64,000 nucleotides of DNA from positions 1,191,118 through 1,255,117 of the forward strand of contig OZ012700.1 in the NCBI GenBank assembly GCA_963942565.1, given 5' to 3'. A program made the position numbers and the translations under genes. Origin of the DNA: Maea johnstoni (lineage: Eukaryota; Annelida; Polychaeta; Spionida; Magelonidae). Under the pieces are notes generated by a model. The model did no database searches. It saw only the letters and a list, made by a program, of their open reading frames with translations, and was not told the DNA's origin. This document shows, one piece after another, positions 33,327-44,671 of the stretch; positions within the stretch are counted from its first letter, which is position 1; every line of letters begins with the position of its first letter.

Positions 33327-36300
33327 TCTACCTCAGGCATCCCTGATGTTTACTATTGTGGGCTGGTACTGAAAAGTACAGCTCTTTTTGGACCCCATGG
33401 GAAAGTCCAACAAAGAGGGTCGGGGATTCGAGGTGGTGAATCTTGAAAAAGATCGCTGCAAGAAAATCCGCACTCTTCCTGGGGTAGGGGCAGCTTCAGC
33501 ATCAGATTTGGTGGTGAGGCGAGCCTGGAAGCCCAACAGTTTAACTTTAAGTGACGTCTTAGAGACGTGTCCAGGGGTCACTCGAGAGAGATGGATCCTG
33601 TGGATAGAGCAGGGAAGGGTTATTCCCGACCTAAGGCTTAGGCCTGATCTCCCAATAAGGGAAGATCTAACAAATATGGAGGAGACGTGTCTTAAAAACA
33701 CAACTCCATCTTTCTTGGCAGTCATCAAGAGGAGTGTGGGGGACCGAGACGTCCCTGCAGGTCCATCAGATGGTCATATGCCAACCTTTTTATTAAGTCC
33801 AGATAGGAACGCAGAGGACAGAAATATCTCTGCCGGTCCATCAAACAATATTTCGCCAATTAGGAATGTAGAGGCCCGCGAGGTCCCTGCAGCGCCATTG
33901 TAGGTAGTCTGTCCATGAGGACTGTAGGGGACAATATCGTCCCTGCGGGTCCTATGGATAGTAGTTTTTTGTTGGCCTCACGTTTTGAACCAGTGCCGGT
34001 CAATTCAAGTTCAAATGTTGAGTTAAAAGAAGAGGTTTCTCAGCTAAGATCTTATATCGCTGAGATCCATAAAGTCCTGATTGAACAGGAACAAGAAAAG
34101 GTCAAAGATAAATTAGACCTCTCTCAGACCATTCAAAGCTTAAGGTCTCAAAACCAATGGGTACAGGAACATTTCGTTCCCTATCAAGTACATGATCAAA
34201 ACATGGCTGAGATGAGAAACGAGTTCCATGAATTTTGTGATCAATCCATTAAGGATAGAGATCAGGTATTAGACCGATTTCAGGAAGCCGTAACTCGCAT
34301 GGAGACTTGACATGCAGAATCTATTCGAGATCATCAAGGGCTTTCACAAAATCAAAATTCCAATAGTTTCGACCGTCATCACTATTATTCGCGTGATAGA
34401 AATTATCCGTCTGGAGGTTTTAGACAATCCAACACCCCAGACAGGCAGTATTATACATCTGGAGCAGGTGCAGATGTTAATGGGCCTGGTGTGCATCCAT
34501 ATGCAGAGTCACCAAGGACATATTCTGCACAACCGTTGATGTCAACCCCTTATCCAGGGAAAACCGGGCCTTTACCAGACCCAACTTTCTCTAGGATTCC
34601 GGCTGACAGTCGACGTACGCCAGACTATAATTTTCCTTCGAGGGCACCCACTACAAGACGAGTAGGATACCCCGAACCTTATAGTTCAAATCGTTTTTAT
34701 GATAACCCAGACTTTTTAAGGTCTGACCGAGTTAAGCGAGCGCCAATTCGTAAGCTAGCAACCTATGACGGTACTACCTCATGGGATTCTTTCATATTCC
34801 AATTTGATAGAATGGCCAATAGTTTCAGATGGCCGGAAGAGGAAAGAATTAATCGTTTAATGGAGTGTCTCAGGGAAGAAGCTCTCGAGCATTTCACCTT
34901 TATCCCTGATGGCTCAAGCTATAATACAATTAAGCTTAAAATGCGCCAACTCTTTCAAGTTGAACTAACTCCGACTACCGCTAGAATAAATGCTAGGGAG
35001 TTATGTCAACAAGAGAATGAATCGGAAGAAGCATTCTCAAAACGAGTCATTAAGATGGTTCGTATTGGTTATCGTGACGAAGGTGAAGCTACCTGGAAAG
35101 GGATGGCTATCGATACCTTCATTCAAGGATGTTCCAATAGCGAAGCAAAGAAAGTTGTTTTAAATGCCGATCCAAAGGGTCTCCCTGAAGCTATACGCTT
35201 GATGAAGCAGGCTGTGGCCGCTGATTCAATAGCTCAGGATAAGTCAAATAAATCTAAAAAGTCCCGAGTTCCTGAATACTCAGTTAAACAAACGCTGGTA
35301 GACAAAAACTCTCTGAGTGAGCAGACACTGGACGATTCGTCCATAAGGCAAGTTCGCCAGTCCCATGTTCATTTTAGGGACCAGCAACCAGCATCAGCTC
35401 TCAAATCCCCAAGGAATTTGGATAAAACAAAAGAACCTTTTTACTCCTTGGAGGACCTACTACGTGCCATAAGGGAGGATCGTGTGACGCGATCTCCGCA
35501 TGGCTCGCAGTCCAACTCATCCTTTGAAAAGTCGCCTAGAGGTGCTTCTCCATCGCCTAGTTATCGGAGTAATTCTCCAGATAGGCAATGGTTTGGCACT
35601 CCGCCTCGAGATAGACAATCTTCTAGGAATAACGCTAGTAATTATCAATCTCCACCGCGTAGCCCTAGAAATATTCGGTGCTACTTTTGTAATAAAAATG
35701 GGCACTATAAGAATGAATGCCCTAAGTGGCTGGCTACTCAACCAAAAGATAAGCCAGAATCTTTAAACAAAGCAGGACTGGGAGCCAGGGCCGAGCCCTA
35801 GTCCTTAATTCAGATAAAGGTCCTAATAATTTAAGAGATTTATCTCGAATAGCTCCAAAAGAAAAAGTAGTCTGGCCTGTTCCTGATTCAGAACTTAAAT
35901 TCATGGTGGCCAGGCCCAAAGAAAATAATCAAAAGGAGCCAACGTTTCAAAAAGTCGATCCTTTAGTAACTTTCAAAGCCCCTGAGGAAACGGAGGATAG
36001 ACATATCCCCGAGAAATCAGAGAATATAGGAGTCCCTGAGGAAACGGAGGATAGACATATCCCCGAGAAATCAGAGGACATGGTGGTCCCTGAGGAAATG
36101 GAGGATAGCAATATCCCTGAGGAATCAACGGACACCATCCGAATTCGTCAAATGCAAGGAATGAGCTTAATCATTCCAGTCCAAATTAAAAACACAACTC
36201 TCTCAGCTGTAGTTGACACGGCTGCGGAGATAACTATTCTAAGCAGTAAAGTTGCCGAGAAGTTAGACATCAAATTTAAATCGTCAACAAAACAGCGTCT

Positions 36301-37080
36301 ATTAATGGGTGATCAACAAGCCAAAATGGATGCATACAAATTAGTTGATCAAAACATTTATATTAATGGTCAAAATTTTACACTTGACTTGTATGTAGCA
36401 CCCATTACGGATCAATTACTTCTAGGCTTTGACTTTCTCCGGACGAATAAAGCCGTGATCGATCTCGATGAGGTATGCATGCGTCTTGGTGATGTCAAAA
36501 TTAAAGCCACAGTTAGACCCTCAAAAGTGGGAAATCCTTTTTCAATAAGTAGAGTTGCTTTGGTTCAAGAAGTTGTTTTAGAACCCAATTCGGTTAGAAA
36601 TGTTGAAGTCAAAATTGACGACCTTTCAATTCCCACTGGTGGCGAACTTTTAATAGAACCTATTTCCGGCTTAAATGATGTTTTGGTTTCATATACTCTG
36701 GTCAAGAGTGGATCTAGTACTCTACTAAGTCTTGCAAATACATCTCAAAAATTTGTGAAACTTTCTCGTAGTGAACTGATCGCCAGAGCAGTAATGGTTG
36801 ATTCGGTTGTCTCTCCAGATGACCAGGCAACAACCACTCCAAATTCTCATTCTAAGCATTCATTCCAAAGTAGCGAGACATCATTAGATCAAATTTCTGA
36901 AATAATGCCTAACCACATAAAAGATCTATTCAAACGATCGATTGACGGTCTTACAAAACCACAGTCCGTCAAACTAGGGCAACTTTTGATTAACTATGAA
37001 GATGTCTTTGCTAAACATGATTTAGATTTAGGATGTTTTAAAGATATCAAACATGTAATTAATACTGGGGATAATCCACA
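32577..37080 (+). mobile_element. Fossil Ty3/Gypsy-type LTR retrotransposon, left part
   Basis: Parts in order: the kinase frame; a gag N-terminal region (33.40-33.90 kb) with a helix-hairpin-helix-like LPGVGAASASDL and repeated D-P-A-G-P motifs; a coiled coil (about 34.0-34.3 kb); a capsid-like domain (about 34.7-35.25 kb); a basic Ser/Arg region with a CX2CX4HX4C zinc knuckle (about 35.68-35.73 kb); acidic 16-18-residue repeats (about 35.98-36.13 kb); a retropepsin-type protease (about 36.2-36.4 kb); and the beginning of a Ty3/Gypsy RT (about 36.97-37.08 kb). LINE sequence abuts at 37081, and no RT core, RNase H, integrase or 3' LTR is present here. The element is a broken fossil with perhaps two or three interruptions in gag-pol besides the lost right part. 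Age cannot be estimated because only one side is present. Confidence 0.8.
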
Positions 37081-38046
37081 CTGAATACCATCAAGGGTGT
37101 CATCCGGTGCAGCGAACTGAAGTTTACTCCCGTGGAAGACATAGTTGACAATCTTAAAGAGCAAGGTGTTAGTGAGGCACAGAAAATTATAATCACAAAA
37201 GATGGAAACAAAATTACAACTGCAACCATCATCCTCACTTTCCATGGGAGTACAGTTCCTTCCCAAATCAATGTAGGCTTTTTGAAAGTTAATGTTTCCC
37301 CATTCATCCCCAACCCTCTGAGATGTTTCGGTTGCCAACAGTTTGGACATCACAAAAACACTTGCAAAAATCCCTCCAAATGCCCCAAATGCTCCATGGA
37401 TGACCATGGAGATACTCCTTGTGATCATCCCATAAAATGTGTCAACTGTTCTGGTGATCATCCCGCATACAGTAGAACCTGCTCTAAATGGATTTTTGAA
37501 AAGGAGGTTCAATCTGTTAAATGTAAACAGCAAGTGCCTTTTCCGGAAGCTAGGAAAATAGTTCAAAATAAATCCAGCACTGAAAACAAATCCTATGCTC
37601 GGGCAGCAACAGTTGACAAACCTCAGTTCACATCCATTCAGACCCAAACCGACATCACCTGGCCAATCAATGCAACAGACTTCACACTTCTTCCTACACC
37701 TGAAAAACACATAACTCCAACTCCATCTCATGCAACAATGTCTACACAAACAGTAAATGAACCATCACAACAACCTATAAATATCATTGAACCTACCACT
37801 GCAAAAGCAAAAATCCCTCCAAAGCCATCACAAAATAATAAATCGTATACACGCAAACCCATCACTGCCCCTCAGGGTGGCAGTCAGGAGCCTAGGAGAA
37901 ATTCCTTAGGCTCCAGACCATCCAAAGGTTCATCTGATCCCCTCTCTCAAATCCGCAGAGAGAGGTCATTTGAAACAATGGACTGTGAGGATGTACCAAA
38001 GCCACACCAACCAAAGGCGAGAGTACACCTCATACCATCAAAATGA
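37081..38046 (+). pseudogene. LINE ORF1, 3' two-thirds (copy A)
   Basis: This matches residues about 140 onward of the full-length ORF1 frame, including the CCHC clusters CFGCQQFGHHKNTC and CVNCSGDHPAYSRTC, but has no start of its own. The remaining frame is open to the TGA that overlaps ORF2. ORF1 proteins of this type are nucleic-acid-binding, gag-like parts of the LINE ribonucleoprotein. Confidence 0.85.
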
Positions 38047-41000
38047 CACTTTTATTGATTTTATCCAACATATCTCTTTCCTTTCTCCTTTTTCTCACCA
38101 TGGCTAGTGGCTTTATTATTCAGTGGAACTGTCGAGGACTTGCAGCAAACCGGCAGGAACTTGAACTATTAGCTCAAAAATATAATGCTCCTGTCATTTG
38201 TCTCCAAGAGACAAACCTCAAAGATGATCAAATGACTTTAAAAGGTTATGTTGCTCACCATACATCTGGAAGAATAGATGATATGGATAGGGCACATGGT
38301 GGTGTCTCAATATTTATCAAAAGCAATCTACCTCAGAGTGTTGTAGATGTGACCTCACCTTTGCAAGCGATTGTTGTAAAGGTGACTCTCCACACTACAA
38401 TTACCTTCTGCAATCTTTATATTCCTCCTAGCACTGCACTTCATCTCCGTGACCTTACACACTTAGAAAGCCAATTACCTAAGCCATTCATGATTGTTGG
38501 GGATTTTAATTCTCACAATTATTTGTGGGGAGGGAATAAATCTGACGCAAAGGGTAAGGTAATGGAGACATTCATGACTAGAGGTAATATCTGCCTCTTT
38601 AATGATGACACCCCGACTTATCTGCATCCAGCAACTGGTTCTTTTACATCAATAGATCTCACTATGTGCTCTCCTTCACTTTTCATGGATTTTACATGGA
38701 GGGTGGAGGAAGATCTTCATGGTAGTGACCATTTTCCTATCATCCTAAAGAGTCATTATCATCCTCCAGACGACAGACCACCAAAGTGGCAGTTTCACAG
38801 AGCTGATTGGAGTCTTTTCAAAGACCTGTGTTTGGAGGCCTTTCCTCGAGATGATCTCGATGGAGGTCTCCAGCTGGAAACATTTATTGACCAGCTTTGT
38901 GAGATTGCCAATGAAACAATCCCAAAATCAAATCCCAACCCTACGAAGCTACAGAAGCCATGGTTTTCTGATGAGTGTAAGGAAGCTATTTTAGAACGAA
39001 AGTGATCTCTTAGAGTTTTTAAGAGATCTCCAACAAATGCAAATTTACAACTATATCGTATAAAGAGTGCTAAAGCAAGACAGGTCATTCGTGCCAACAA
39101 AAAGAAAAGTTGGCACGAATATGTATCGAAATTAAATGCCAGAACGTCTATGAAGAAATGCTGGGACATGGTCCGTAAAATCAAGGGTAAGGGGGGCAGT
39201 CCGTCTGTAAAACATATTGAGAAGAATGGCAAAAAAATAACGCAACCAAGGGATATTGCCAATACCATTGGGGAGGCAATATCCTTCAATTCCTCCTCTG
39301 CACATTATTCTTCTAAGTTCCAACGCATCAAAAATAGACAAGAGAGACATCCCCTTATATTCCAATCTGACAATACCGAACCATATAATCAACCCTTTTC
39401 AATGGATGAGCTCAGGACTGCACTTGGTAAAGCCCATGACACAGCTCCTGGCCCTGACCAAATACATTATCAGATTTTGAAGCATCTTCCTCAAGCTTCT
39501 CACCAGTGCCTTTTAAAAGTTTTTAATAATATTTGGGAAACTGGAGAGTTTCCACCTTCCTGGAGAGAAGCCACTATCATACCCATTGCCAAACCAGGAA
39601 AAGACTCCAAAGATCCTAATAATTACCGCCCAATAGCTTTGACCAGTTGTGTCTGTAAGACCATGGAACGAATGATAAACGATCGTCTTGTTTGGTATCT
39701 TGAGTCTTCCTCACTTATCACGGAAGCCCAAAGTGGCTTCCGGAAAACGCGAAGCACAATGGATCATCTTGTGCGATTTGAGACATTTGTAAGAGAGGGA
39801 TTTTTAAATGGGGAACATGTGGTGTCTGTCTTTTTTGACCTAGAAAAGGCATATGACACCACTTGGAAATATGGCATTATGAAAAATTTACATGATATGG
39901 ACCTCAGGGGACGTTTACCCCTTTTTATACAAAACATTTTATCTGAGAGGAAATTTCGAGTCAGAGTGGGGACATCCCTCTCTGACTTTTATGATCAAGA
40001 AATGGGAGTTCCTCAGGGGAGCATTTTATCTGTCACCCTTTTTATAGTCAAAATCAACAGCATCACCAGCTGTATAAGAAATGGTGTTGACAAGTCTCTA
40101 TTTGTGGATGACTTTGGTGTCTCATATCGATCAAAACATATGCAGGCTATAGAAAGGCAGCTCCAACTTCATCTAAATAGAATAGAAGATTGGGCTGACA
40201 ATAATGGTTTTAAATTCTCCCAATCAAAGACTGTTTGTGTCCATTTTTGTCGAAGGAGGGGTCTTCATCCAGATCCCTACTTGGTCCTTTATGATAACCC
40301 CATTCCTGTAAAGAAGGAAACAAAGTTCCTTGGCATTTTACTCGATTCAAAATTGACATTTGTCCCTCATATCAAGGGCCTGAAGAAAAAGTGTATCAAG
40401 GCTTTGAATTTGTTGCGTGTTGTTTCCAGTACCGACTGGGGTGGGGATCGTATAGTTCTTTTACGACTATATAGGGCCCTTGTTCGTTCAAAGCTAGACT
40501 ATGGATGTTTTATCTACGGAGCAGCATGTAAATCTTATATCTCTTTGCTGGATCCTATTCAAAATCAAGGTTTGAGGCTTTGTCTTGGAGCCTTTAGAAC
40601 CTCTCCTGCAGATAGTCTTTGTGTTGAGGCGAATGAGCTCCCTCTTCGCCTTAGAAGAGAAAAGCTTGCTCTACAATTTGCAACTAAAATAGCTGCCAAC
40701 CCAAATAACCCTGTGTATGATACTATTTTTAACCCTCGGTATGTGGAACTTTTTGGTAGAAAACCAAGAGTCATTCCAACTTTTGGTATTCGTATTAAGG
40801 AATCATTGGAAGAGTTAGATTTTAATCCTGACATCATCGCAAAATTTGAATTTCCTGAAACTCCTCCATGGACATATCCAACTGCTATGGTCGACCTCAC
40901 TCTTTCGTATGCCAAGAAGGATCAAACGGATCCTTCTCAGTACATAAGTTTGCACAATGAGGTGAAGGATGTCTTTCGAGACTATGATTTCATCTACACT

Positions 41001-41795
41001 GATGGCTCTGTTGCAGATGACAAGGCTGCAGCTGCAGCAGTCATTGATAATTATTCTTCAATCGAACGTCTTCCAGATAAGTCCTCTATATTTTCTGCCG
41101 TGTTGCATGCTCTGTTTCTAGCTCTTGATAGGGTGGAGACGGCAGATGATGATGAAAGGAATTTTATTATTTTCTCTGATTCAAAGTCTGCTCTTCAAGC
41201 CATTTCAGGCCAAGACTGGACACATCCTCTTGTCCTCTACATACTTGAACGCCTCAATTGGCTAGTACACTACCAAGAGAAAAGAATATTATTTTACTGG
41301 ATTCCCAGTCATGTTGGCATTAGGGGTACTGAAAAGGCAGATGCTGCTGCCAAGGCTGGTCTTTCGAGAAGAGTCGCAAATATTCCAATTCCTTATGGTG
41401 ATTTTAAAAAGCACATCAATGTCCTTTTAAAATGCAAATGGCAGTCTCAGTGGGATGAGGCTGTAAACAACAAACTACATGAAATTCATCCACAGTTGGG
41501 TCTTTGGCCTGGAGGTTCTCGAATCATTAGGCGTGAGGAGAGTGTTTTAACAAGAATCCGAATTGGTCACACTCATTTGACTCACTGCTTCCTTTTAAAA
41601 GGGGAAGATCCTCCACAATGTACAGCATGTGATTGTCAATTGACTGTCAAACATATTTTATTTGAGTGTGTTGATTTTATTGAATCCAGAAATAGACATT
41701 TTAGTGTAAATAGCTTTAGGGAACTCTTTGAAAAGGTTCCTCCAGACAGCATTTTATCTTATTTACATGAGATTGGTCTGTTTTACCGCTTGTAA
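38043..41795 (+). pseudogene. LINE ORF2 endonuclease-RT-RNase H, inactivated (copy A)
   Basis: The full-length region has an early nonsense codon: AGA of the other copies is TGA at 39003-39005, between the endonuclease and RT. Downstream the frame is open (GVPQGSILS, FVDDFG, YTDGS, FSDSK). The RNase H catalytic glutamate is also changed (SAVLHAL against SAELHAL), and GNEKAD reads GTEKAD. Two independent lesions indicate a dead copy. Confidence 0.9.
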
Positions 41796-42010
41796 AACTT
41801 TTTAAGATTTTATAGTTTCTTTTGAAACAACCTGTTATATGGAAATTATATTTTGAAGTTGTTCATTATTTTGTGATCATTTTTATTCATCCATTGCTTT
41901 GTTATTGTTTTCAACAATAACAAAGGACCATTGTTTTACACAATTTTTATGGCACTAAATGGCCTTTGTGCGCCGATGTGCCTTTAAGAAATCATTCATT
42001 CATTCATTCA

Positions 42011-42904
42011 TACTCTTGATAGGGTGGAGACGGCAGATGATGATGAAAGGAATTTTATTATTTTCTCTGATTCAAAGTCTGCTCTTCAAGCCATTTCGGG
42101 CCAAGACTGGACACATCCTCTTGTCCTCTACATACTGGAACGCCTCAATTGGCTAGTACAGTACCAAGAGAAAATCATTTTATTTTACTGGATTCCCAGT
42201 CATGTTGGCATTAGGGGTAATGAAAAGGCAGATGCTGCTGCCAAGGCTGGTCTTTCAAGAAGAGTCACAGATGTTCCAATTCCTTATGGTGATTTTTAAA
42301 AACACATCAATGTCCTTTTAAAACGCAAATGGCAGTCTCAGTGGGATGAGGCTGTAAACAACAAACTACATGCAATTCATCCACAGCTGGGTCTTTGGCC
42401 TGGAGGTTCTCGAATCATTAGGCGTGAGGAGAGTGTTTTAACAAGAATCCGAATTGGTCACACTCATTTGACTCACTGCTTCCTTTTAAAAGGGGAAGAT
42501 CCTCCACAATGTACAGCGTGTGATTGTCAATTGACTGTCAAGCATATTTTATTTGAGTGTGTTGATTTTATTGAATCTAGAAATAGACATTTTAGTGTAA
42601 ATAGCTTTAGGGAACTCTTTGAAAAGGTTCCCCCAGACAGCATTTTATCTTATTTACATGAGATTGGTCTGTTTTACCGATTGTAAAACCTTTTAAGAAT
42701 TTGTAGTTTCTTTTGAAACAACTTGTTATACAGAAATTATATTTTGAAGTTGGTCATTGTTTTGTGATCATTTTTATTCATTTATTGCTTTGTTATTGTT
42801 TTCAACAATAACAAAGGACCATTGTTTTACACAATTTTTATGGCACTAAATGGCCTTTGTGCGCCGATGTGCCTTTAAGAAATCATTCATTCATTCATTC
42901 ATTC
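42011..42904 (+). mobile_element. LINE copy B, 3' fragment
   Basis: It starts inside RNase H directly after the (ATTC)n tail of copy A and runs to its own tail at 42885-42904. One in-frame stop (GAT TTT TAA near 42294-42299, where other copies have AAA) breaks the C-terminal frame. It keeps the CTACDCQLTVKHILFEC zinc motif. It is a 5'-truncated insertion into, or next to, the tail of the previous LINE. Confidence 0.88.
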
Positions 42905-43033
42905 TACCTCTGCCTCCTCCACCTCCGGCTCCTCCTCTGCCTCTGCCTCCTCCTCTGCCTCCTCCACCTCCTGCTTCTCCTCTACCTCTGCCTCCTCCAC
43001 CTCCGGCTCCTCCTCTGCCTCCTCCACCTCTAG
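42905..43033. repeat. CCT/CTG-rich minisatellite
   Basis: Pyrimidine-rich tandem variants of CCTCCTCCACCTCCGGCTCC. They form a Pro-rich shadow reading frame, but nothing supports translation. Repeated identically at 50805-50933. Confidence 0.85.
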
Positions 43034-43600
43034 TGTCTAGTTGGTAGTGATATTGCGCCTGCAGGGTCAAGGATGAGTCCTATCAGGTCCTCGTCGCCGT
43101 CTGGGGTGAAGAAGGCCTCAGCCATTCCTATGATTCGTGGGAGAAAGGCGTGACGGATATCTTCGGTGGATTGGCATAGTAGAAGGAAATGCTTGCGATC
43201 CTCCGGTCCCTTACGACAAAGGAGACATTCTGGGTTATTCTCTCGCTGGTTGAAGGCTGCCCGGTTGGCCTGGAGTCTGTAGGTGCCTGTCAGAAGCTTT
43301 GCGTTGATAATCGCTGCTCTTGTAGATCTGGCATCTCTGAAACCTGTTGACCACACAGGGTGGCTTTTGTGGGCGAGGTTGCTCTGAGGCTTCAGGTACC
43401 GTAAGCCGTATGATGCATTGAAAGCAGAGCCGCCCACGAGGAGATGGCGCGCTGTAATTTCAGTGGCCCTAACAAAAATCGAATGGTGATGCAAGGCATC
43501 AGTAGTTACTAGCTGGGTCGTAAAATATTTATGATGTACAGTATGATGTTGATAAGATTTGAATTGTTTATCCTTGTTGCTGTCTGTATTTTGAAATGAA
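43030..43600 (-). pseudogene. 3' end of a different LINE ORF2
   Basis: The minus-strand frame (154 residues from the first Met, open to about 43597) contains TGTYRLQANRAAFNQ, CLLCRKGPEDRKHFLLLC and a terminal hydrophobic stretch. This is the CCHC-type tail found at the C-terminus of many non-LTR retrotransposon ORF2 proteins. The RT domain is absent, so it is a 5'-truncated fragment, unrelated in sequence to the I-like LINE beside it. An identical copy is at 50930-51500. Confidence 0.6.
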
Positions 43601-44076
43601 GATTATCTTGATGAAGTGTTTATGATTAGGTGAGACAACATACAAAGTAAAAATCAATGCTGTCAAAGCCATCAAAGTACACTGAGCTCCTCCCCCATAC
43701 CTAATGTTTCCTTGATGCCAAGAGACAGCTGAATGAATTTATTTGTAATTAAATGTTTCAATAAAAAAAGACCTTGCACACATAGAAAATGCAGCCATAT
43801 CGATGTTTCTCCTTGGTGCGGCAGCGAGACGAGACGAAAGAAAGTTCATGTGCTTGCCAAAAGGGGGATGTTGAATAATAATCACGTTGATTTAGAATTC
43901 GGCTGCCAGACACAAGTGGATTTCTCATGAAGTATGTGTTCGGATACATTGAAAATAATTTCAGTAATAATATAAATCTGAATCTTCAGTTTGGTGACAG
44001 TAAGATGACTACAATAACTATAAGAAAGCATTATCGATACTGGTGAGACCACATACTTTAGCGATCGTGAGTACAT
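43601..44076. other. Spacer between LINE fragment and LINE 5' end
   Basis: No recognisable gene. Repeated identically at 51501-51976 as part of the 7,900-bp unit. Confidence 0.5.
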
Positions 44077-44180
44077 GCCTCTCCGTTGGGCTACCACCTT
44101 GTCGTGGTGGAGAGGCTTGTGTGCCTTTAGGATCCTGAGAGCTATGCTGGTTGGGATTTCTAATCCCTGGTAGGTTCAAC
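44077..44180 (+). promoter_or_regulatory. Structured RNA at the LINE 5' end
   Basis: GCCTCTCC (44077-44084) pairs with GGAGAGGC (44109-44116), enclosing the hairpin CCAC-CTTGTC-GTGG (44094-44107). GTTGGGCTA (44085-44093) can pair, with two G-U pairs and one bulge, with TAGGTTCAAC (44171-44180) downstream of a further hairpin GGGATT/AATCCC (44153-44167). The order resembles the P1-P2-P3-P4 double pseudoknot of HDV-like ribozymes known in R2 and other LINEs. The P1.1 pairing and the catalytic junction are not convincing. The same structure is at 51977-52080. Confidence 0.45.
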
Positions 44181-44671
44181 CATACCAGATAGGTTGATGG
44201 GGAGAGGTCAGACTAAGATGTAGTCCCCGTATCTCCCGGTTGGAGGCAGCTTGTTTGCCGTGGGCTGCGGCCTGTGAAATTGGAAGACGGGATCCTGGTG
44301 GTTGAGGGGTGATAGCTCTACGGATCTATTCTCTCCAACACGCCACTTTGGCCCTTATTTCATCTAGACAGGCGGTCTGATTTGGCTCGGTCTAGATCAA
44401 TCGGCTGGTAATGCCATGCCCTAGGGAGAGGTTGACGTGGTCGTTCAACTTAGCCGTTGTTAATGACCATCTTGATCTCTTCCTAGAAGGCGATTGCTCA
44501 TGGGCCAATCATGGTTTGTACATGTCTTTTTATCTGTATAAATTGTGAGTATATCCAGTGTGTATCCCTGTTTACATGTGCGCTGATGGCACTGCCCCGC
44601 ACCTCTGTATACCCCTTGTTGGAGTCGAAGTAAGGCTGGGGACCACAGCGGACGAACAATACATCTCTCAT

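Larger units (their letters stand above)
37081..42010 (+). mobile_element. LINE copy A (I-clade-like), 5'-truncated
   Basis: It lacks the 5' UTR and the first third of ORF1 and joins the LTR element directly; ACACTGAATACC at the junction may be microhomology. It keeps the rest of ORF1, ORF2 and the 3' UTR, ending in (ATTC)n at 41991-42010. It differs from the two full-length copies by a few percent and is inactivated. Confidence 0.9.

Noticed and set aside
42850-43047. Proline-rich frame
   Set aside because: It is a reading of the CCT minisatellite joined to LINE tail sequence, with no start context or family.
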